Shown here: positions 5,408 through 5,457 of the stretch, piece after piece
How the letters are laid out: every line of letters begins with the position of its first letter
How positions within the stretch are numbered: position 1 is the first letter of the stretch
Source: Candidatus Gastranaerophilales bacterium
Lineage (GTDB): Bacteria; Cyanobacteriota; Vampirovibrionia; Gastranaerophilales; Gastranaerophilaceae
Direction: 5' to 3'
DNA length: 5,457 bases
Assembly: GCA_947630355.1 (NCBI GenBank)
Contig: CANRHJ010000126.1
Location: 1 to 5,457 of the forward strand
Made by a program: the position numbers and the translations under genes
The notes under the pieces: generated by a model
Seen by the model: only the letters and a program-made list of their open reading frames with translations
What the model was told of the DNA's origin: nothing
Database searches by the model: none

Positions 5408-5457
5408 GGGTAGATGGCCGAGTGGCTAAAGGCGACAGACTGTAAATCTGTTGACGC
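5408..5457 (+). tRNA. tRNA-Tyr (anticodon GUA), cut by the window end
   Basis: The 5' half of a class II tRNA. Acceptor 5' strand GGGTAGA, then the D arm GCC...GGC with GAGTGGCTAAA as loop. The anticodon stem ACAGA/TCTGT encloses CTGTAAA, giving anticodon GTA (5442-5444). The sequence after the anticodon stem (TGACGC) begins the long variable arm typical of bacterial tRNA-Tyr; the T arm and acceptor 3' strand are outside the window. It lies 28 bases after tRNA-Thr in the same orientation with no promoter between, so the two are very probably co-transcribed. Thr-Tyr is also the order that opens the E. coli thrU-tyrU-glyT-thrT-tufB cluster. Confidence 0.93.

Noticed and set aside
5308..5457. 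The tRNA genes as an attachment site of an integrated element.
   Set aside because: No integrase, no repeated tRNA 3' end and no phage-like genes are visible in the window.

Overview
This AT-rich bacterial window uses the standard code and carries two minus-strand gene groups on the left and centre, plus the start of a plus-strand tRNA operon at the right edge. The tRNA-Thr has no encoded CCA, and the ribosome-binding sites are good Shine-Dalgarno type. This suggests a low-GC anaerobe-like bacterium. A Vampirovibrionia/Melainabacteria-type or comparable gut lineage would fit, but that is a weak guess that the sequence alone cannot prove.

Layout, in the direction of transcription. From about 5080 leftward, a small operon has trxA (thioredoxin) followed by two consecutive 150-residue, four-helix membrane proteins that are divergent DUF805-like paralogues. 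After a 143-bp gap holding a strong extended -10 promoter, a tight four-gene operon runs off the left edge: a DRE-TIM acyltransferase (citrate/homocitrate/isopropylmalate synthase superfamily), a LeuC-type aconitase-family large subunit, a LeuD-type small subunit, and an isocitrate/isopropylmalate dehydrogenase whose 3' end lies outside the window. Gaps in this operon are 8 bp, a 1-base stop/start overlap, and 9 bp.

The four-gene operon has the gene content of a leucine operon (leuA-C-D-B), but the visible specificity residues point elsewhere. The dehydrogenase has the isocitrate-type Ser-x-Asn pair with the matching Arg/Tyr spacing. The small subunit has an aconitase-like STDHIxPG segment and an Arg in the loop where isopropylmalate isomerases are hydrophobic. 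The synthase lacks the LeuA leucine-feedback domain. The best reading is an oxidative citrate branch: oxaloacetate + acetyl-CoA to citrate by a Re-type citrate synthase, then isocitrate, then 2-oxoglutarate for glutamate synthesis. It would be built entirely from leucine-pathway folds. Homocitrate/lysine-type chemistry is the main alternative.

The 287-bp intergenic region between trxA and the tRNAs holds divergent promoters. It also holds a compact island, locally 54% GC, with two successive imperfect hairpins flanked by a 7-bp direct repeat. This is the least explained part of the window. At the right edge a consensus sigma-70-type promoter drives tRNA-Thr(UGU) and tRNA-Tyr(GUA), the latter cut by the window end.
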